Source of the DNA: Polytrichum commune
Lineage: Eukaryota; Streptophyta; Polytrichopsida; Polytrichales; Polytrichaceae
Direction of reading: 5' to 3'
NCBI GenBank assembly: GCA_950295325.1
Contig: OX485806.1
Span: 16,926,001-16,990,000, forward strand
Length of the DNA: 64,000 nt
Shown: positions 57,979-64,000 of the stretch, piece after piece
Numbering within the stretch: the stretch's first letter is position 1
Layout of the letters: every line of letters begins with the position of its first letter
Notes under the pieces: generated by a model
Databases searched by the model: none
Told to the model about the DNA's origin: nothing
Seen by the model: only the letters and a program-made list of their open reading frames with translations
Translations under genes and position numbers: made by a program

Positions 57979-59176
57979 ACAATTTAGAAGTTGACACATA
58001 TTGTGACTTGTGAAGAAAAAAAACACATGTCAATTGACACGCTAGAAATTGAAATGACACATATTACCAGGCAACTTAAGAAGTACTATAACTGTAGTTC
58101 CAGTATCCAGAAAACATAACCCATAACAGCAGGAGAACTTCCTACACTCACTTACATACTTAAGTTCAGCCTTGTTCTTGTAATTTTCTTTGTAACCAGG
58201 AAAGCTACACCAATTTTTTGGCTTGCAAATATTAGAGATACCCCATTTTTCAAGGTTCTCTTTTGGCACAAATTGTTGTATTTCATCACATTGTTAAAAG
58301 CCTAGCTTATTATGATGCAAATGAGATTTTGTGATTTTGTTTCAAGTTCATATCAACTCAAAGTAAACAAATGTTTATTCTGAATGAAATGGAAGGCATT
58401 GAATTTGACTTTGTAAATTGAATAGTGTTGTGGATTGAATTTGTATGAGAAGTGTGTTTGTATTGGGATGAAGGTTTCTCGTTGCCCAGGGTGTATGTGA
58501 ATGGCTCACCTAAGTTAGAGACTTGTATACTGCACCAAAAGTTACAACTGGTAACGTCCAATTGTGTATGATTGCATAATACAATATTTCAAGTGAATTG
58601 GATCATGTTGAACTTGTTTCACTGTTTAGTTTGGTAGTGCAATTACCTTGTTAGATAATTTGTTTCTTGTCCATGAATATGAACTTATATATGCATGTTT
58701 TTCAACTTAGCTATCAGATTAGAGGCTCACACAATCTTGAACTTATATCGATTTCATGCAAGGGTAATAAGAACTTTCACAAAATTGTTCCAATATGCTA
58801 ATTTGACTGGTGTTGTTTTACCAACTTGCACTCTGTATCGAGAAAAAAATATTACATTAAGGAAATGTAGACAAAAATAATTCTCAGGTGAATATTCTAT
58901 GAGTGCATATAATCATTTATCTCATAATTTTTAAGAGACTTGGTACAATATTAGTAGGGGGCTATGTGGTACAAATTTATTATTATTTTTAGCATAATTT
59001 GAAATTAAATGGGAATGGAGCTTGAGAAGAACTCGACAATTTGCATTGAGTGAGATTGAAGAGGCTATTGACTAGAGATATTCGAAAAGGGGATAGGAAG
59101 GGCCATAATCTGATAGAAGGGGACGTAGCCTCTAAGATCTATTTCAGATTTCATAAGGGTATAAAAGACTAGGGGA

Positions 59177-59201
59177 TCTCTCTCTCTCTCTCTCTCTCTC
59201 T
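59177..59201 (+). repeat. (CT)n microsatellite
   Basis: About 12 uninterrupted TC units. Confidence 0.9.
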
Positions 59202-59797
59202 TGAGCATATATAGAAATTTATTAAATTATGTGAAACAATTTTGGCCAACAAGCCACCTTTCTACTTTAAATGATCAATTTCAAATTTTACCTGGATGTG
59301 TTGGAGTTTAATAAATAATTTAGCGGCAATTATATGCTACTTTGAGTGAAGTAAGTTGAGTCCAAAGGGGTTGTGTTGGATTTCCACTAGTTGTATTTGT
59401 TTGATCAATTGTAGAGGTAGATTGTGGATTGATTTGTCAAATTAAGCAAAGAATGAATTTTTAGTTTCTGTTACAATCCGTGTATGTGGCGTTATTCCTG
59501 TTAATTTATAGCTCTTGAAAGTGTGAATGGGTTGTAGGCCATCATCGTATTATCCACTATAGTCTGAAGTGAAAGAGTGTTGGATAAATCTATGATCTTG
59601 CCAACTGAACCAAAGGGATTGTGTTGGTTTTGGAAGCTTATAATATTCTAGGGCATAATTTTTCCATCGACTTGTTATAAGGATAGATGATACCATATAC
59701 GATAGTCATATTTAAAACCATCGTCTGGGGAATCGAAACACATGTTGTATTTGCAAATGAACTAAACAATTGCTTGGATTGAATAACTTTAAGAGCA

Positions 59798-60018
59798 GTG
59801 ATCGAGGAGATTTTTGGGCATAATCAGTTGAAATCTTAGTGTTTGCAAATCCCACCGGTTACATGTTGTTATCCTTCGGTTTTCCTTTATTAAATTGGGT
59901 ATATTCTATAAATTCCTCCTAGAGGATCGGTAATTTTCTTGCAGTTTTGAACTCCAACCAGTTATTTTTCAATCTCAACCGGTTCATCTGTAATTAACTG
60001 CCAGTTCTCTCAGATCAT
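59798..60018 (+). repeat. ACCGGTT dispersed repeat, copy
   Basis: Contains CACCGGTTACATGTTG, TCTCAACCGGTTCATCTGTA and a decayed GTTCTCTCAGATC end. Confidence 0.6.
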
Positions 60019-60577
60019 AATTTGAGAGTTGTATGTTATTGAGTAGGGTCAGAGTGATTGTGAAGGCTTTGTCCGAAGTCTATAATAATGAGAAGTTTTT
60101 TTTATTATTATTTGAAAATAATTCAAAGTCTGGTTATTGATGAATGTGTGAGAAGTTCAGAGAGGCTATTGCCCCACGCACATGCCACAAAAACCTGGCG
60201 GATGCCAACGAAATCCATCCGCGGAACGTTGGCGCCGTGGCGGAATTCTCCCGTCGCCGGAGACCACCGCCAGCTGCCCTGCACGCCGTTTCAGGGCACC
60301 TTTTACTGCAACTTTTACTGCACTTTCACCACGCCATTTACTGCACCGGATTCACAACCGGCGAAATTACCTATGGCAACTTCGATGCATCTTCCAGCCA
60401 GGGACTCCAAATTGTCCTCTGTCGAGGCCAGGGGTTCCAGGCCAGAGAGTCCAGGGCATACTCATTTGCAGGTTGAGTGTCCAGGCCGTACTCTGGAGCA
60501 AGTTTTTGAGCTAGGGTTTAAAAGTACCAGCATTGTTTTATTAGTTTTTGGTCGTAGGAAGTGCACGTTTAATCGAT

Positions 60578-61555
60578 ATGGACGGGGAGAACTATCTGAT
60601 CACGTTGTTAGGAAATAGTCCTCCAAGCTTGGTTATGACGCAGAGTTCTCAAAATTCTACTCCGGTGTCTTCAGTTCCACTCTCTTCCATTCCCGTTGCT
60701 TTTGTTTTCGTTAGTTCTGTGTTGACAGGTCCACCCCCTCCTCTCCCACGACGGGCTCCGGTTGTTGTGTAGGAGCGGCATTGGAGCAATGCTGCTGTGA
60801 AATTTTTATTGGAACAATGCAAGGAACACGTCGAGGCACACAACACGATCACGATGCGATCGTATCAATGGGCGTGGGTGCACAAGTTGTTGATTACGCA
60901 GTTCCCTCAGGAGTCTGGGCGGAAGGTCAAGTCCTTGTCAGACAAGTGGGAGAAGTTGCGGAGCACCTATTCCAAGATCAAGAAATTGCGCAACCAAACG
61001 GGTGCAGGTGTGCGGGACAACGGTGCGAAATTCATATGGTACGATCAAATTGACGAAATTCTTAGTCTCACTGCAAAGGCCAACGGTGTTCCAGGAGCAA
61101 TGGACGAAGGGGTGTCCGCGCTCGTGCCCGGTACTTCCAACGCTTCGACGGATGGTTGTGAGGAAGCCGACGGAGACGGTGAGCCATCTTGGGTGCACTC
61201 ACCGCAGCGCACCAATCTCGAAGCACACAGTGGAACTGACCAGCAGAGCAACGACACCACTCCACGAACACGAGCATCGAATTTAGTCGGGGTTTCGGGA
61301 AAAGGTACTAATTCCACACCATCTAAACGGGCTAGGATTGACAGGAATTTGATGGATTTATTGGATAGACTTGCAGATTCAACTGCTGAGATAGAGCGGT
61401 TGAGAATCGAAGCTGCACTAACAATGCACAAAGATAATTTAATAGAACGCCATGAAAACATAAAATTGGAACTTGAAATGTTTAGATTGCAACAGGCGAG
61501 CGGGGAAAGGATGGCAGCTATGTTTGCAGAAGTTGTTAAAAAAAATTCTCAATAG
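60578..61555 (+). CDS. Myb/SANT-like (trihelix) DNA-binding protein
   Basis: Nuclear DNA-binding protein of the family shared by plant trihelix regulators and Harbinger ORF1. Likely start is ATG 60578. A TAG at 60770-60772 interrupts the frame just before the domain, but TTGTTGTGTAG there also reads as an intron acceptor. A T-rich intron 60664-60772 (donor GTGTCT, phase 0 on both sides) would join the parts. The domain has spaced tryptophans in HWSNAAVKFLLEQ, SYQWAWVHKLL and LSDKWEKLRSTYSKIKKL. An acidic, Ser/Thr-rich linker with a KRAR basic patch follows, then a C-terminal coiled coil (LADSTAEIERLRIEAAL to MFRLQQASGERMAAMF). No transposase or terminal repeats were found around it, so it may be a host gene. 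Confidence 0.7.
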
Positions 61556-62866
61556 ATACTACAATGATGGATCGATTCCGTGAGAGCTTTGGTTTGAGTT
61601 TTAGGGTTTTTGAAATGTATGGGGCCAATGTGGTTCTGTATTGTACGCCAAAGTGCTTGATTCACATTCCTTTAATGTATGTGGTTGTTATTATTTAGTT
61701 CGTTTGAAAGCTCACAACTGTTGATCGATCATATTTTATCATGTGTGACTACCATGCATGTGCTTCACAACTTCTTATGGGCTCTCGCAATTTTATGGTC
61801 ACGGATCTTGTCTCATGTGTGACATGACCCTATGCTCCTCACAATTCAGGCACCTTCATAAACTACTGCATGCCCTTCTTTCCACTTCTCTCATATCTCT
61901 TCCTACACTGAGGATGTGTTGCTTCATATTGTTTGTAAAATTGTATCATGATATGATTATATATGTGGATTGACACTGACAAGACAAGCACTCGGTGGGT
62001 TTGTAAATGATTTCTGTGATGGTCATAACTTAGTCCTCCTTTCCTACGTAACCACTTAATGAACGAGAAATTATTTCCTTTGTTAATGAATAAAATATTT
62101 ATATGAGCTCGGAGATTTGTGAGAAAATGGCTACATGCATGATTTGGTTTTGCTAACCGTCTCACACTCTTTGCGTGGTTCTCTATCTACAAGAAGTGAG
62201 TGCAAAGAAAAAACATAAAATTAAACGTGTATTATTCCCTCTTTCTCGACTATAATAAAAACGATCAATGCCTAAACACATTAATTGTAGATTACATATC
62301 TAGCATAATTTCAAAATCAATGTTTGAGTTCTAGAGAATAACTGCAACCCACGCTCATAGGACTATGAACTGTAGTTATAGAACCTACACATAAATGTTG
62401 CGACACTCTGTTTGAGGGAATTTCGACTTGATTTTGAAAGTACTATTAAGATGCTAGAGCTTAATTTGAGGATATTCCTTAGAGCATTATCAAATTCGGA
62501 TCATGCAAGTAAGAACATACTAAGATCACAACTAACTACACATGTGAGTAATTTAGAGGAATTTAGAGATTATACAATGTGACCAAATGGTTTAAGGTTG
62601 ATTTAGGAGTTCATATAGAGGTTGTACTAGTAATTTGGTATGTAGGTTATTCTTTGACATTATGCAATTCTTCAACATAATGTGAATCATGTACATCATG
62701 TACATCATTTAACATGATCATGTAATGATGTAATTGTTCGACTTAATGTTGTTCTTGATCAATGACTCATATACTATATATCATTTAAGCGTTGTGCTTT
62801 TGAAACCGTGGCCAAAGAAACACACAAATTTGAAACATAAGCTTCTCTTTATTGCTACCATATCTT
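61556..62866. other. Intergenic, nothing recognised
   Basis: 3' flank of the SANT-like gene, then AT-rich sequence with frequent stops. ACATCATGTACATCAT-type local repeats occur near 62690-62715. Confidence 0.5.
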
Positions 62867-62874
62867 ACATCGCC

Positions 62875-63598
62875 CTCGGGGGGTGCACTGTACTAAACAT
62901 GTATGAGTATACGTGACTGCACAGGAGGGGTATTGATTTGGACCTTGCCGTATTACGTATACATATAGTATACATGTTATAATTCATAATTACGTACATA
63001 TATGGAAGGCCTTTAAAAAGTATACAATAATTGTACTTGTATGGTGCTGTTACTATACTACATATCATAAGTTTTCATATTGGATGAAATCGTTTGGAAA
63101 TCGTTTGGTAATCGTTGGGTGGAGTATAGGGATCCAATTGACTTGATGGACCGTCCATCAAACGTGGAGATTGGTTTATGTTGGTATCAAAAAGGGGCTA
63201 ACAACAAGTGGACATATGATCTTACTGATCATTTGATGGTAGACTTAGAGACAATAATTGCATTGGCTACAATGACATATATTGGTGAATGAAATGTTTA
63301 TGAGTTACATCCGGGAGATGAAAAAGTTTTCAACGACTTTGTTGATTAAAGCTAGAATATTTTGTTATACATATTATAGGGGTTGATTATTGTTCAAAAG
63401 TATATTTGTATACTTATGTTAATGACTATATATGAATGGATGTTTTTTTGTGTATACATATTGTCACTTGTATATTTATTGTTGTAATTGTATGTGTATT
63501 ACTTCATTTCACAAAAAATAACTTGTATATAGGGGGTTTTTAGAGTATACAGTGAACGCACGTGATTCTAGGTTTTAATGAAAGGTGCACCCCCCGAG
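62875..63598. mobile_element. hAT-like non-autonomous element, short copy
   Basis: Perfect 13-bp inverted ends CTCGGGGGGTGCA, flanked by a perfect 8-bp duplication ACATCGCC (62867-62874 and 63599-63606). It shares its left part and its last 500 bp with the long copy at 25242-26674. An open frame at 63080-63292 (WVEYRDPIDLMDRPSNVEIGL) is a relic of the parent's coding region. The perfect duplication suggests a fairly recent insertion. Confidence 0.9.
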
Positions 63599-63606
63599 AC
63601 ATCGCC

Positions 63607-64000
63607 GTCAAACACTACAAGCTTACGAGTCGTGAGTAATAAACTTGCGTCATTAAAAGAAATATGCGTGTCTCCTTAGTGCATGTTAAGCACATATATC
63701 TTTAGTGCATGTTCTTAGATGTACACAACACTCAAATGAAAGTGTCTCATTAAAACAAGCATATAATTCCACTTTTGATGTATCACGGTCAAAATCAAAA
63801 ACCAAATGATTGCACATTAAAATTATATGAAAGTGGAAAAGAAATAGTATGGGGTCATACGTAGAGTATTTGCCACTCATGTGGCTACAATGAAAAATCT
63901 AATATAGAGAAACATCATTCTGGATTACGCTCTAGCCATGATGAGAATAAAACATTCATCATCCTCTCCCCTGCTACACCTTCATGGGGAAGTTGCATCC
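63607..64000. other. Intergenic, nothing recognised
   Basis: A small duplication (CTTAGTGCATGTTAAGCACA and TTTAGTGCATGTTCTTAGATG) occurs near 63677-63722. No gene. Confidence 0.5.

Larger units (their letters stand above)
57335..60577. other. Region upstream of ZMYND10
   Basis: No second gene found. Probable promoter and 5' leader of ZMYND10 lie near 57335-57700. A 19-A run is at 57942-57960, followed by two tandem copies of a block carrying GTCAATTGAC. A (CT)n tract is at 59177-59201. An ACCGGTT-family copy is at 59798-60018. The stretch 60180-60540 is GC-richer and may be the 5' leader of the SANT-like gene. Confidence 0.45.

Noticed and set aside
57704-58060. 118-codon minus-strand frame upstream of ZMYND10
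   Set aside because: Runs through the poly-A tract as poly-Phe; a short ATG frame with a GTAAGC donor near 57722 was considered as a leader exon but an in-frame stop precedes the ZMYND10 ATG.

Overview
The window is nuclear DNA from a land plant that probably makes swimming sperm. It is AT-rich, has GT-AG introns with T-rich sense strands, and is dominated by transposon remnants. The key marker is a complete 19-exon ZMYND10 gene on the minus strand (49966-57334). ZMYND10 is a cytoplasmic dynein-arm assembly factor, expected only in plants with motile cilia (bryophytes, lycophytes, ferns, cycads, Ginkgo). Low gene density and many nested repeats suggest a large genome such as a fern or homosporous lycophyte; I cannot name the species.

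Layout. 1-1.6 kb: a few exons of an unidentified plus-strand gene, interrupted by a MITE. 3.2-3.5 kb: a decayed UMP/CMP-kinase exon. 3.6-11.6 kb: a GC-rich 8-kb PIF/Harbinger transposon with an intact DDE transposase (minus), a convergent Myb/SANT-like ORF carrying one in-frame stop, and a third unexplained coding exon. 11.6-42 kb: mostly intergenic repeats, including Tourist-like MITEs with TTA duplications, hAT-like, Mutator-like and CACTA-like non-autonomous elements, a large foldback, a LINE 3' end, and one two-exon gene start at 15.9-16.6 kb. 43.2-48.8 kb: a four-exon gene for an 858-residue protein with ankyrin-like segments and a collagen-like Gly-x-Lys tract. 49.0-49.7 kb: three 255-bp tandem repeats lying between that gene and the convergent ZMYND10. 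60.6-61.6 kb: a second Myb/SANT-like gene. 62.9-63.6 kb: a non-autonomous element with a perfect 8-bp target duplication.

The two best genes (43216-48823 plus; 49966-57334 minus) are tail to tail. Their exon joins were worked out by hand: every intron is GT-AG and every phase matches. The repeats record an insertion history. One 2-kb element contains a hAT-like insertion and a Tourist MITE, and a related copy inside ZMYND10 intron 14 preserves the empty site. No rRNA, tRNA, CRISPR array or bacterial-type operon was found. Element superfamilies are inferred from terminal repeats and target duplications, not from database searches.
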